In this document: piece by piece, positions 24,224 to 35,991 of the stretch
Numbering within the stretch: the stretch's first letter is position 1
Layout of the letters: each line of letters opens with the position of its first letter
Source: Trematomus loennbergii
Lineage: Eukaryota > Chordata > Actinopteri > Perciformes > Nototheniidae
NCBI GenBank assembly: GCA_012861695.1
Contig: JAAOOA010000152.1
Coordinates: 124,001-188,000, forward strand
Reading direction: 5' to 3'
DNA: 64,000 nucleotides
Translations under genes and position numbers: made by a program
Notes under the pieces: generated by a model
What the model saw: only the letters and a program-made list of their open reading frames with translations
The model's database searches: none
Told to the model about the DNA's origin: nothing

Positions 24224-25513
24224 CTCTTCTATAACAACAGTTGTAGGTACAGTTCGGTTAGTTAGCGTATAAAATATACGGCTGTACCGACGCCATTATA
24301 AGACTGATGTTCCGCTGAGAGCGAGCCGAAAAAGCGGGCGGAGCCTCTCTGGTGGTTGACTAATCAGAACAGAGTGGCCGAGCTGACCAATCGGAGCACA
24401 CTAGGCTCACAGGGAGGGGGGGGCAAGAGCTCCAACGAGTCGTTTAGTGGAGAGAGTGAATACTGCTGAATACACATACTTGACAGAGATGCTGTATGCG
24501 AAACCAATGTGAGTTTGGAAAATTGCACAGTATAAATCTATTTTAGTATACCTCAACAATGTAATTATGATCAGTGGAAATGGCCATGACATGGGCCCTT
24601 TTAAGTAAAAATACCATAGTGTATGAATACTCTGTTACAGTACTACATTCAAAATGTTCCTCAAGTAAAAGTATAAAAGTAGCGATAGTAAAAGTAGTCA
24701 TTGTGCAGATTAATCCATTCCAGAATAATATATATGATATTTTATAATTATTGATCATTAAAGTGTTATCTAAGCTGGTAAAGGTGCAGCTAGTTTTAAT
24801 GACTTTGTATACTGCAGGGTAGCTTGTGAATTTACTCCAGGTGGAAATAAAGTCTGATTTAAGACTTGTTTATATTTCACATCATTAATCCAAATCTGTA
24901 AAGTAACTAAAGAAATGTAGTGGAGTAAAAGTACATAATTTACCTCTGCACTGTAGTGGAGTAGAAGTACTAAGTAGCAAAACATTTAAATGTAAAGTAC
25001 AAGTACCTCAACATTTACTCAAGTACAGTACAATATAATAACATAATTATACATATTTTATTTATTTATTTCACATGTAAATAAAGCAATGTTAATTCGG
25101 TTAACAATTTGTTTAGTTTTTCCCTTTAAAAAATAACAAAAAGTACCTACAAGAATACCGTGAAAGTACCGGATCGATAAGCAGTTTCGATAAGAGTAGT
25201 AGTACCGTTAAAAACCTTAGCGATACCCATCCCTATATATTACCAGTGGCGGCCGGCCCATAGGGGCGCTAGGGGCGCTGCCCCCCCTCTTCCCACATTA
25301 AAAAAAATAATAATAATACAAAAAATATATATATTTAAAAAATATCTTTTAATTTTTAATTTACATTTTTAATAAACAAGGTAAATATTATATAATTGGT
25401 ATCAGTAAAATGTATAATCTACAATAAAATCTCGTTTAAAATTGTGTTACGATGTCTAAAGTTACTGATAAGTCACATGTTTCCTGCCGGCCTTGCCCGT
25501 GTATCATTACCCT

Positions 25514-25551
25514 CTCTCGTCTGGGCGCTATGCACAGCGCCCAGACGAGAG
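25514..25551. other. Perfect 16-bp hairpin in hAT-B
   Basis: The arms ctctcgtctgggcgct (25514-25529) and its exact complement (25536-25551) enclose a 6-nt loop. As it lies in the hAT-B subterminal region it is more likely transposon structure than a terminator. Confidence 0.7.
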
Positions 25552-26580
25552 TGCAGCAAGTACAGCAGAAGCCAACTGTTGCTATCTTTAAACTATGCCG
25601 CCGAAACATAATTTCAGCCAATCAGCGTCGTCAAATCTGATGGTCACAGGGCTCCTACGTCAGCGCCCGGTGCAGTCTGTGAGTTGTTTGGACTCATATC
25701 CAAGGAGACAAAACAGGAAGCTGTCATACACTCTGGAAGCTACCATTAGCAGCTAATAAAAACTCAGTTTTTGACATAAAAATGGAATTATGGATCATCA
25801 ATCATTTTTCAAAGTGACAGACACATTGGATTAACCTATGGATTAACCTTCAACTGCGTTTTTCTCGTTTTTGATCAGAATTGTTATTCTGCAAAAGGTG
25901 AGCATATCTCCGTGTTTTGCTACCTAAAGCTACGTCGTGTGATGTCTGTATTTGCTTCCCCTGTCGCTAGTTCTGATCGCTCAGTGATGATACTTATATT
26001 TCTAGAATCTGTGGAATCTCAGCTTGTTAGCATAAGCTTGTTTGTGCATATCCGATAAGTATATTGATTGATTTATACCTAGAGTGCGTTAGCATTTTTT
26101 CGCTCAGGGCTCATTTAGACACTTCTTGTGAGACTTGTGATTTCAAATCAAATCAAATCAGGTTTTATTTATATAGCACATTTAAAAGCGATTTTGGTCG
26201 AGCCAAAGTGCTGTACATGTAATAAAAACACATTACTACAATCACAATAATCGACAATAAATTACAACAGATATATCTTAAAAACAAAATAAAAATAAAA
26301 CACACGGAAAAGTCAGGAGTCGTGCTCGCTCTAACTAGAAAGCCAGAGAGAAGAAGTGTGTTTTTAGTTTAGATTTAAAAAACCCCTAGGGTCTGGGCCG
26401 ACCTCACATGGAGGGGCAGAGTGTTCCAGAGCCTAGGGCCAGCTGCTGCGAAGGCTCGGTGCCCTCGGGTTTTAAGCCTGGTCTTGGGCACTACCAGCAG
26501 CAGCTGGTCAGCAGACCTTAAAGCTCTGGCTGGGGTGTAGCGCTGGAGCAGTTCAGCTATATAGGCCGGAGCCAGCCCAT

Positions 26581-29170
26581 TTAGTGCTTTAAAAACAAAT
26601 AAAAGGATTTTAAAATCAATTCTGAACCGAACTGGAAGCCAGTGTAGTGAGGCCAGAATAGGGTGATGTGGTCACGCTTTTTGTGGCCAGTCAGCAAACG
26701 TGCAGCAGCGTTTTGGACTAGCTGTAGGCGTTTAATTGAGGCCTGGTCCATACCCACATACAGAGCGTTACAATAGTCCAGTCTCGAGGTTACAAAGGCG
26801 TTAATAACCCTTTCTAAGTCACAGTGGCGAGCCGTGAGCTTTATACCTAGGCCCTCTGACCCCCACCCCACCCTCGAAAAAAGAAAAAAAAAGAGTTATT
26901 ACGTCACAGCGTATACTTCAGCGGAATATCAAAACAACGGCCCAGGGTGCAAAACGCATCAATGACAGCGACCCTCTACCACACAAAACAACACCTGTGA
27001 ACCCAATTTGTGTTCTTTGACATTGAAAATGATATTGCATTGTGTTTCTTACTTTCGTTGCCGTTGTATGTCTTAAGTGTAATTTGGCATGCTTTTATTT
27101 TGAAGGCGACTTCACGCTGTTGACAGGAAGTTGTTGTTGCTATGGAAACAAGAAAAGTTTCACAGCGGGCGGAACTTGTCATAATGTCCGCGATAATAAA
27201 ACCCACCCATTTAGAGGGAAGATATGATTGGTCAATTGTACTGTCATTTGACATTACTCTCTCGTTCAGTTACTATAGCGGGCCCTCTGTGAATCGCAGA
27301 GAGGGCCAGGCGAGCTTCTTTCATGTAACCCCTACATTCAAACAGAGAATGAACAGGCAGATTCGAAGGATTTATTTCTTTGGAAATGTTATTTTAAATA
27401 CAATTAAATCAAGTTTTTTTTCGGTAAAACTAATGAAAAATATAACAAAAATAATATTAAAAAAATATATATTTAAAAAAAATATTATTTTTTTTAATGT
27501 TTTTGAATATTATTTTTTGAATATCTTAGGCCCTCACAGAGGGCCTAGAGGGCCCTGACGGCTCGCCACTGCTAAGTCATTAAAAGATAAATACGACTTG
27601 GTTTTGGCCAATAGTCTTATTTAAAAAAGCAGGATTTTACTACGGTGCTGACCTGCTTGTCGAATTTAAAAGTGCTAGTGAAGGTCACTCCAAGGTTCAT
27701 GACCGAGGGGAGGATGTTTTTTTTGATAGAGCCCAGAATATCAACCGGAGAGGCTGGAGGTTGCGGTCCAAAAAAGATGACCTCAGTCTTGCTCTCGTTG
27801 AGGTTGAGAAAGTTTTTGCTCAGCCAGGATTTTATCTCTGCTAAGCAGTCCATCAACTGCTGTAGTGAGTGTTTGACATTTGCTTTGAGAGGCAGATAGA
27901 TCTGTACATCGTCGGCGTAGCAGTGGAAGGGAATGTTATGTTTTGTGAGAATTGAACCTAGGGGCAGATGTACAGTAGAAAAAGGATGGGGCCCAGAATC
28001 GAGCCTTGGGGAACCCCACAGGTAAGAGGGGCTTTGGCAGAGGAGAAGGCACCTAGCTGCACTGAGAAGCTACGGTCTGTCAGGTAGGACCTGAACCATG
28101 CAAGGGCAGAGCCTGTGATGCCAGCGGACTGTTCAAGCCGTGACAGCAGGATGCTATGGTCCACAGTGTCAAAGGCAGCTGTCAGGTCTAACAGCACCAA
28201 GACAGCTGGGCTACCTGAGTCGGCGGCTAGGAGCAGATCATTAAAAACTCTTAAAAGGGCTGTTTCAGTGCTGTGCATGGGTTTGAAGCCAGACTGAAAC
28301 TTTTCATGGATTCCATGGATGGTTAAAAAAGACTGCAGCTGGGCGTAGACTACTCGCTCCAGGGCTTTAGATAAAAAAGGTAGCTGGGAGATGGGCCTAA
28401 AATTTGCGAGAATGGAGGGGTCGAGATTTTTCTTTTTAAGGAGTGGCTTAACCACGGCATGTTTGAAGGCAGCTGGGACACATCCTGAGGTAAGAGAGGT
28501 GTTTAAAAGTAATAAAATACTTGCTCCAACTGAATCAAAAACATCTCTGAGAAGGCGAGAGGGAATGCTGTCTGAGGTGCAGTTTGTCGGCCGCAGGTGC
28601 TTGACTACATCCGAGAGAGAAGAGAGGGATACAGGCTCAAAGTGGTCGAGGACAGCAGGGCACAGAAAAGGAGCAGGATCTGGGGTAGCACTAGTGGGCT
28701 AGCCTAAGAGCAGATACTTTTTAAAAAAATGTAAGAAACTTATCACAGAGAGTAGTCGATGGGACAATAGAAGAAACATCACAGGGATTAATGATAGAGT
28801 TGAGGACATTAAAAAACCTGAGGTTTATGGCTGTTTTTGGAGATGAACAGAGAAATGTGCTCTGTTTTGGCTGCTTTGACTGCCGTCTGGTAGTCAGAAA
28901 GGCAAGCACGAAGGATTTCTAGGGAGACATGGAGTTTATCCTTTTTCCATTTTCTCTCTGCACGCCTGCAAGCGCGTCTGAGAGCACGAGTACAGTCATT
29001 GAGCCACGGCTCTGATAGAACTTTGGTGCGTCTAAGCGTAAAAGGAGCAACAGAATCCAGTATTAGTGTGCATGTCGAGTCAAACATGGAGATAAGCTCA
29101 TCAGCATTAAAAGCACAGTTCACATCTAATTTACAGATCGGAGAAGCATTAAAAACATCAGAGAACTGTG
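26581..29170 (-). pseudogene. L2 ORF2 (endonuclease-linker and reverse transcriptase), broken
   Basis: Reading minus, the region covers the end of the endonuclease-RT linker and the fingers-palm of the reverse transcriptase: NFRPISQLPFLSKALERV, then LDLTAAFDTVDHSIL, GVPQGSILGP, and the catalytic YADD at 27919-27908, followed by NLNESKTEVI. The thumb region continues beyond the hAT insertion as RLDYCNALYVG. In-frame stops and frameshifts separate the pieces. The endonuclease N-terminal half is absent, so it was 5' truncated on insertion. In life this enzyme makes DNA from its own RNA at a nicked target. Confidence 0.9.
26822..27571. mobile_element. hAT MITE (hAT-C) inside the L2, 750 bp
   Basis: The ends are perfect 14-bp inverses, cagtggcgagccgt and acggctcgccactg. 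The flanks carry an exact 8-bp duplication, ctaagtca (26814-26821 and 27572-27579). Removing the element and one duplication restores continuous L2 sequence. It is the innermost, youngest layer of the stack. Confidence 0.95.
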
Positions 29171-30016
29171 AGGCAGTCAAGGGGTTAATCGATTTGTTTC
29201 GGTAAACATGGTTCATATCATCAGTTAGCTGCGTTTCCTCTGAGTTTTCCACATGAATAGTTTATTACATTTTAAGAAGCCTTGAGACACAGTTTCGTGA
29301 GAAAAAAAACGGGGTAAAAAAGCCCCTTAACAGGTTAAATGGGAATTCAATAATTTAAAGTAATTTTGTGTGTTCCCAAAGCCCTGGTGTTCTGCAGTTT
29401 GTGTGGGCCTACTGTACTGTTGCACAGTTTATGCTGTAGAAACTATGTCCAGGACAAGGTGTTTGGAAGTTTTGGAAGATTCATAGCTAACCACACTGAA
29501 GTTATGGAGGTATTGATCAGTCTTCTCATATTTTTAAGCCTCAAATTGTCCTTCCCCCCCCCTCTAACATCACCAGAAGTCATAATTTAGGGGGTCTTTT
29601 CTCCAAAAAAAATGTGGACCCCCCTAGTATTGTTTGATCACCATTTCCACAGCCTCACCTAAAATATTTTCCACCAGCCGCCACTGTATATTACGCAAGT
29701 AAAGTGTTAAGAGAATGAAATGTTGCTTTACGAATTTCAACACTTGATGCTGTCACATTGATTCCAATTTCAGATACCTGTATTTGCCTAACTGAATTAG
29801 TTTAAAGAGAGAAAACATTTGGACTAAAAGTTGACTAAAATGTAATTTTTCATCGACTAAAAGTTGACTAAAACGTTTTGAGTTTTCGTCGACTAAAACT
29901 AGACTAAAACTACGAAGGATAGGAATGACTAAAATGTGACTAAAACTAATAACCATTTTCGTCTAAAGACTAAGACTAAATCAAAAACAGCTGCCAAAAT
30001 TAACACTGATCGCCAC

Positions 30017-30450
30017 TGTGCTTACAACTAAAGACACAGCCACGCAAACACTGCGGCATGTGTACGGCTCCTTATGGGTACTGCAATATTTGAAGCGCTG
30101 GAGCGGCGTTCCGGTGCTCTCCGTCAGCACTCTAGTCTACACTCCTTTCAGACGAGACATATACCACGTGAAGACACGTTACGCTCGTGTTGTGTTCAAG
30201 GAACCTGTCCTTGGCCAGGAAAAACAGGCACTCGCTTGTTTAATTATTTTGCGGTCTAGATTTCTTCTTCTTTTTTGAAGTGAGAAGTTGTCCATCAGTC
30301 GGACTGACGGACGGACGGACTCCCCCCCACCCCCAAAATGAAAACTCTTCGGTTCTCCACGAATTACACAAGTCACCCAAATCAGCGTTAAAAAAGCGGG
30401 AGGCGGGAGTGTCCTTTCCTTGTGATTAGTCTGGTGTGCATTTAACATTA
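30017..30450. other. Non-coding stretch
   Basis: No gene recognised. A short ggacggac tandem repeat lies at 30.30-30.32 kb. Confidence 0.45.
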
Positions 30451-31911
30451 GAGGCCTGTACTACGAAGCCGGATTATCGCTTAGCGAGGTAACTTCAGGG
30501 TTAACTCTGGGTTTCCGGTCCTACTGTTGTGGAGATCCAGCATAACACAACAGGAAAGAATGAAACAGAGAGGAATCAATAAAACACAAACACAGATATA
30601 GCTGATAAGTAATTATTATTTAGTTGTTGCAACAAACAAACAATAATGGGAAGTACATCACCTGCTGCCACAGCAGCCAATCGCGAAAATGCCCCCCAAG
30701 AACAGAAGAAATACAGGGCTAGATATACTTTTCTAAATGACACACGAACATGTTCCCCAAACATGTTTAACACACACACATTTTATCATGCAGCCAACCA
30801 CACAAATGTCACATGTTTTTCTCTCTGAAAGCTATACCTGTATATGTTTAAACGTCATCATCTCATGACATCTTTAGGATTAGTTAACTAACAAAGGTTA
30901 ACTGTTTTTATAACCCGAGGCCTTCTCTGAACTTCCTTTCCCTCGGTGTCAGCTCACTTAAAATGAATACATCTATTGATAATTCAGAACGACCATTGTC
31001 TCTCTAACTGTGTGTGACCCAACTCAGTAACACACATCATATGGAATACCATGTGATCATTAATGAATATCAGAAATACGCTGTATTAAACATTCTGCCA
31101 TAACACTACGACGCTGGTTCTCTTCTTACCAGGGTAGATCTCCATGGTAACTTTTGCTGAACGGCAAACCTGCTCCGGTTCCAGATAAGAGATCAAGTCA
31201 GTGAAAGCACCGCCTGCTGACCAATCAGAGCTCAGTGTGCGGAGTTTAAACTATCAAGTCATATTACAGGAGAAAGGAAATAGAGTTTAAACTGCCGTTG
31301 CAGGAAAGACGGCCGGCAAAAATCACCTCCCATCTTCAGAGCCATCTGCCTAATATAACATAGCGTTAAGAAAGCTTAGCCTCCTTAAATATCTGCCACA
31401 ACATAAGTAACCGGATCAAAGTAACATTATCATTCATATCACATCATAATGTATCATATATTTCCTTATCTGTCAGCTATCGAGCCGTATCTGGCCTTGT
31501 AACACTTACAGTGTGACATACTGTATGCAGAAGTATTATTTTAAGCAACACATTAAGTTGACGAAACACTCGAGTCAAATTATCCTGGATAAAGTGTTTA
31601 AGTCATGGATGTTTAAAGTTGAACTTCTTCATATTTGTCTAATATTATAGTTTACTTTTCATTCAGGAAGTATGACGCTGCGCTGTCAGTACGCTTGTCC
31701 ATGTTTGTGATTGGTCAAATGTTGCTAACCCCGCCCCTTTCATGTGAACGCGGACCCAGCCCGACAGAGAAACCCTGGGTTGATTTACCGAGTTGATAAC
31801 CAGCGTCGTAGGACCGCTTAGCGAGATCGTGTTTGTTACTGTAGGGTTAGTTAAGCCAGATAACTCAAACATATCCAGGGTATGTTGAACTGGATTCGTA
31901 GTACAGGCCTC
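30451..31911. mobile_element. TIR element, 1.46 kb, superfamily uncertain
   Basis: The left end begins gaggcctgtactacgaag and the right end, reversed, gaggcctgtactacgaat. No convincing target duplication is visible. Subterminal blocks at both ends contain cttagcgag. No protein is recognisable inside. Confidence 0.75.
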
Positions 31912-31940
31912 TGGTTTTTCTTTAAGTTGTTGTCAGATTC

Positions 31941-32560
31941 CAACCCAGTCTCACGGCATTTCGTGTTATTAGTCACGAAATTAATTTAATCTATTGATTC
32001 GTGTTCACCAACACGATTTTCACCTTTTTTTCGTGTCACACAGAACGATTTTAAATACAATGTATTTCTATTGGTAGTATGTTTCGTGCCTGCAACACGT
32101 CTTTTTGTCCGGTCGGGTCTTGGAAGACCAGAAGCTGTGTGGTTCATAAAAACATGTTCTTACTCAATATCTTACCCTAAGTCTAACCCTATCCCTTTTA
32201 TTTTAAATTGTATAATGTCTGAGTTTTTTTGCCGTCAGTGAGGAAAAGAAATGGGGCTCAGAGCCTCAGAATACTGAAATCTGTATTTTATGTCATCTTT
32301 TTTTCCTTCTAATTTGTTATTATTTGGTGCAGGCACGAAACATACTACCAATATAAATACATTGCTTCTAAAATCGTTCTGTGTCAGAATACTTAAATCT
32401 GTATTTTTTTAAATGTCTTTTTCCTTCTAATTTGTTATTATTTACATTGCTTTTAAAATCGTTCTGTGTGACACGAAAAAAATAGCGAAATCGTGTTGGT
32501 GAACACGAATCAATAGATTAATTTCGTGACTATAACACGAAATGCCTTGAGACTGTGTTG
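31941..32560. mobile_element. Compact foldback element, 620 bp
   Basis: The left end starts caacccagtctcacggcat and the right arm is its inverse; the arms extend well over 100 bp. An exact 7-bp duplication, cagattc, flanks it (31934-31940 and 32561-32567). It is a deleted relative of the 3.56-kb element at 54661-58224. Confidence 0.9.
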
Positions 32561-32567
32561 CAGATTC

Positions 32568-33923
32568 TTGATGTTGAAAGTTTATTTAGAGAAAGTTTGG
32601 GTGTTTTGCCCAGCTCTGTGACATCTGTGTCAATCGACAATAGAGTGCCACAGTGACGCGTCCTAAAACCCGAAGTAAGCTGCGCATGGGTTCCTTCGAC
32701 AAAAAAGCAATGCAATTTCTCCATAGGATTTTAGAAAATAGCTCGAAATAAGGTCTGTGGTTGACACACATTTAAGAGACGGATCACGTTTTGTTCAGTC
32801 GGATAATCTCCACATGTCTACCCTACTTTTATAATTTTATAATCGTAAATCTAATCGATAGATTTATGATCGATAGAGTTATGATTAGAAAATTAGAAAA
32901 GTACTCTATAAAGGAATTGTATTTAGAGTAAAACTGTCTTCTGCACTTGGTCCCATCTACTCTTTCCCAGCCGGATGGTATAGTCAAGCTTTGGCATATT
33001 TCATGAATGTCTGCCTTGAGCTCTTTATAGGAAGCTTTACTATAGATCATATGGATGAGTTTTATCATGTGCATGGCAGGTATTACAAAGTTAGGTCAAA
33101 CTTTCCAAAAACTATATTTAAAAAAAATAATAATTATGCTTCTATCCCTGTGTAAATATTTAACAAACTCCGATTTTTGTTTGACTCAGATGGCTGTTGG
33201 GTAAGACAGAACAAACTGCTCTTTTTTTTTTTTTAACAGCATAATATTGAATGACATGTTCTCAGTCCAGAAAACTCACTGCGATGTTAATCTGTGCAGG
33301 AATGTTTAAAGTGTGATTACTGTTTACAGCATCACAATCTATTCCTTTACCCACAGAGACCCTAAAACATAAATCCAATCCCTTCTCTATTGATTCAACT
33401 CACCATGTTAAGTCTACTTCCTTCAATAAAAGAGAGGAATCCAAAGAAAAGCTTGTACGATAGCACTGACCTTCACTCGCTCCGAAAGCACCAGATCCTG
33501 GAGCAGCGGACTCGTATCCAATCAATTACTCTGTGGCTTAATTGATTTGCAAAGGTAATCACTGGGCACATCCAGCAGGGCAGAGTACTTGATGTTTTAA
33601 TAAATGGTTTTACAGCAGAACTGGACGACCGGATCGATTCAAGCCTCTGCAACCTTGATTACAGCACGAGTCCAGAGAAAAACAGCACTGTAGCAGCTCA
33701 CTGAATGAGCGAGGCCACCGGTCGGGGGGCTTACCTTCAGCCTGGCTAAAGTGTTGCACAGTGGCAGTCACAGCTGACCACATTACTTCATTTAGATGCT
33801 GAAAAGACAATACAATGTAAGCAAGATAACTGTTACATTTTTACCATTACTGCAGCACATAACACCGTTAGTTCTCAAGTGCTACTAAAACTTTTTTGTA
33901 TGATGTGTCACACTGAGTCTGAA
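32568..33923. other. Non-coding stretch
   Basis: No gene or element ends were seen. The segment 33.35-33.80 kb is non-repetitive with several AATTGATT-type motifs and could be conserved non-coding DNA. Confidence 0.45.
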
Positions 33924-34002
33924 CTATAGACTGTATATATAAATGGACGTAGTGTCCGTGACGTCACCCATAGGAGTCTGCAGAGTTGCCGAGAAGCCCT
34001 TA

Positions 34003-34586
34003 CGGCCCGTCCACACAGCAGCGTTAAAAAAATCTTGGAGGTGGGCGTATCTGAAGCTTGGGGATTTTTTGCGAGCAAGGCACCAACAACCAATCACATG
34101 AATCTCCCGCCCCCGACATACGAAGCAAAAAAGCCCGAAGTAAACTGGATATAAACTCCCAAACAGGCGAAAACCTACCACTGTCTCTGCCACCTCCCTC
34201 CATGCCTGGCTCCTCCGGTTTATATCCCGGTAGGTAAATAGGGACTGGTCATAAAGCACCGGGTGATTCCCTACCGCTAATTTCTCCTCCATTTTTTGGA
34301 ATATGAGGAAATGACCTGCGGTATGTCTCTCCCAGCATACACGCGGTTTGATTGGCTAGCGCTTGAACTGTCAGATTTGCATACACGGGATTTGATTGGC
34401 TGACGCTTCCACCTCAGCTTCAAAAGTTGAACATTGCTCAACTTTGAATCCTGAAAATCCTGAAAATCTCCGCTCTGCTGCCCACAATGCAGTTCGGCGA
34501 AAAGTGAGGCAAAGTGACGTCACCACATTCAAAGTGAATGGGCAGAAGCGTTCCAAGATTTTTAACGCTGCTGTGTGGACGGGCTG
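34003..34586. mobile_element. Harbinger-type MITE, 584 bp, TSD TTA
   Basis: Left terminus cggcccgtccacacagcagc with an inverted right terminus; TTA flanks both sides (34000-34002 and 34587-34589). The uninterrupted site survives at 47791-47800 in the second SGNH/THAP copy, confirming the insertion point. Confidence 0.92.
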
Positions 34587-34620
34587 TTAGTAGGCGGAGT
34601 CGGCTACTAACAGTCACTAA

Positions 34621-35191
34621 CGGGCCGTCTCCACAGCAGCGTTAAAAAAATCTTGGAGGTGGGCGTATCTGAAGCTTGAGGATTTTTTGCGAGCAACCAA
34701 TCACATGAATCTCCCGCCCGCGACATACGAAGCAAAAAAGCCCGAAGTAAACTGGATATAAACTCCCCAAAACAGGCAAAAACCTACCACTGTCTCTGCC
34801 ACCTCCCTCCATGCCTGGCTCCTCCGGTTTATATCCCGGTAGGTCTGGTCATAAAGCACTGGGTGATTGATTCGCTACCGCTAATTTCTCCTCCATTTTT
34901 TGGAATATGAGGAAATGACCTGCGGTATTTCTCTCCCAGCATACACGCCGTTTGATTGGCTAGAGCTTGAACTGTCAGATTTGCGTACACGGGATTTGAT
35001 TGGCTGACGCTTCCACCTCAGCCTCAAAAGTTGAACATTGTTCAACTTTGAATCTTGAAAATCCTGAGAATCTCCGCTTGCCTGCCCACAATGCATTTCG
35101 GCGAAAAGTGAGGGAAAGTGACGTCACCCCATTCAAAGTGAATGGGCAGAAGCGTTTCAAGATTTTTTAACGCTGCTGTGGAGACGGCCCG
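34621..35191. mobile_element. Harbinger-type MITE, 571 bp, TSD TAA
   Basis: Same family as the neighbour at 34003-34586, in the same orientation, with termini cgggccgtctccacagcagc and inverse. TAA flanks both sides (34618-34620 and 35192-35194), so it is an independent insertion and not a tandem duplication. Confidence 0.92.
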
Positions 35192-35700
35192 TAACAGTGA
35201 CGTCAGAGTCTAACTCCCGCCTGCTACAGCCTGATCCAAATAAGGGCAAAGAAAAAGGCAAACCTGCTGCCAACGGGCGTGAAGTTCCAGACCTAGCTCA
35301 GGCTAAGAAGCTAAGCTAACATGCTCCCAGTATTAAGCTAACAACCTAGCTTGTGGTCACTGCTCCTCGTTCCTGGCATATCTGAAGGTAAGATACCCTG
35401 TAACTTTACAAAACTTGTCCTTTTGATTGAAATGTTCTTGAACCTACACTATACAAGTGCTTCACCGTTTTTCAAATGTCATTTGTAACTAAACTTTGTA
35501 AACTAGCAGAGATATGGCCAGTGTTGCGTGAATTAGCCTATGGAATTAGCCATAGACTGTGGCCTGTATACAGTATGTAAGGAATTAGCGTATTGTGAAT
35601 TAAACAAAGCTTTTCCCTATGATTTAACTGTTCTTGATATTACACACTGGCTTACTTTACATGACTTCAGATGGTTGGCATTACACACAAACATACTATA

Positions 35701-35740
35701 CATATATGTATATAGATATATATATCTATATACATATATG
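35701..35740. repeat. Perfect 40-bp AT-rich palindrome
   Basis: The first 20 bp are the exact reverse complement of the second 20 with no spacer, within a TA-rich microsatellite in the intron of the SGNH gene relic. Likely a product of simple-repeat evolution. Confidence 0.75.
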
Positions 35741-35991
35741 TATATATCTATATACATATGTGCATAATTGGAGATAAACAGCACACAGTATATAAATATA
35801 TATAAAACTGTGTGCTGTTAATCTGTTTTTTGAGGTGTTGCTCTCTTGTTACTTTTAACCATACAGGTGTGATTTCATAGTTATGTTGTATGTTATTGTC
35901 AAAGGAACAAAAATGAGCAACCCTTAATACTTAATTTGATATTCCTCATTATCTGAAGCATTTGTTACTCTCATTTATTTTCCTCCCATAG

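Larger units (their letters stand above)
22163..24600. mobile_element. TTAA-flanked element carrying a THAP-like exon (copy 1)
   Basis: The left end reads agctcccatgtcatg and the right end, reversed, aagggcccatgtcatgg. TTAA flanks both sides (22159-22162 and 24601-24604). This is the most complete of several copies: truncated relatives lie at 39.53, 42.20 and 52.83 kb. It contains a THAP-like exon and a solo LTR. TTAA targeting suggests piggyBac or Kolobok; THAP zinc fingers occur in Kolobok and P transposases, but no catalytic domain is visible here. Confidence 0.82.
22128..25032. mobile_element. hAT-like AGTA-rich element, interrupted
   Basis: The left part (22128-22162) begins cagaggtgggagaagtactc. 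It is cut at a TTAA by the next element and resumes at 24601 with AGTA-rich repeats (agtaaaagt, aagtagc) to about 25032. The right terminus and duplication are not clear. A similar AGTA-rich stretch lies at 6.76-6.87 kb. Confidence 0.6.
26140..29190 (-). mobile_element. L2-type LINE, near full reverse transcriptase
   Basis: The 3' end is at 26.14 kb on minus, with the fish L2 signature of a tandem atttga-type tail after a tatataaataaaacc stretch. The ORF2 relic occupies most of the element, and a hAT has inserted into it. Comparison with the empty repeat at 62.5 kb places the 5' junction near 29190, with gattt shared at both edges. Confidence 0.88.
25695..29338 (+). mobile_element. TTAA-type, piggyBac-like repeat (P copy 1), split by L2
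   Basis: The part 25.69-26.14 kb and the part 29.19-29.34 kb are together homologous to repeats on the minus strand at 53.57-54.13 and 62.46-63.11 kb. The uninterrupted 62.5-kb copy shows the two parts are normally joined. The left part resembles a 5' exon, ending at aaaag-gtgagc. The right end is aacagg followed by TTAA (29335-29338). The piggyBac label rests only on TTAA and an abundant-family look. Confidence 0.6.
25244..29686. mobile_element. hAT element (hAT-B), 4.4 kb with insertions
   Basis: The left end starts cagtggcggccgg and the right end, reversed, cagtggcggctgg. An exact 8-bp duplication, tatattac, flanks it (25236-25243 and 29687-29694). It lies inside hAT-A and contains a TTAA-type element, an L2 and a third hAT. 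Confidence 0.92.
21551..30008. mobile_element. Outer hAT element (hAT-A) of a nested stack
   Basis: The termini are cagtgttaattt and its inverse aaattaacactg, flanked by an exact 8-bp duplication atcgccac (21543-21550 and 30009-30016). The subterminal regions at both ends carry repeated cgaaaac/gactaaa motifs. The span is 8458 bp, but almost all of it is later insertions; the element itself is mainly the first 0.6 kb and last 0.3 kb. No transposase coding survives in those parts. Confidence 0.92.

Noticed and set aside
29231..29252. ATG start of the L2 linker frame
   Set aside because: Comparison with the repeat at 62.5 kb shows that the first part of this frame belongs to the TTAA-type repeat, not to the L2, so the apparent start codon is a junction artefact.
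34621..35191. Tandem duplication of the neighbouring MITE
   Set aside because: Different 3-bp duplications (TTA and TAA) show two separate insertions.
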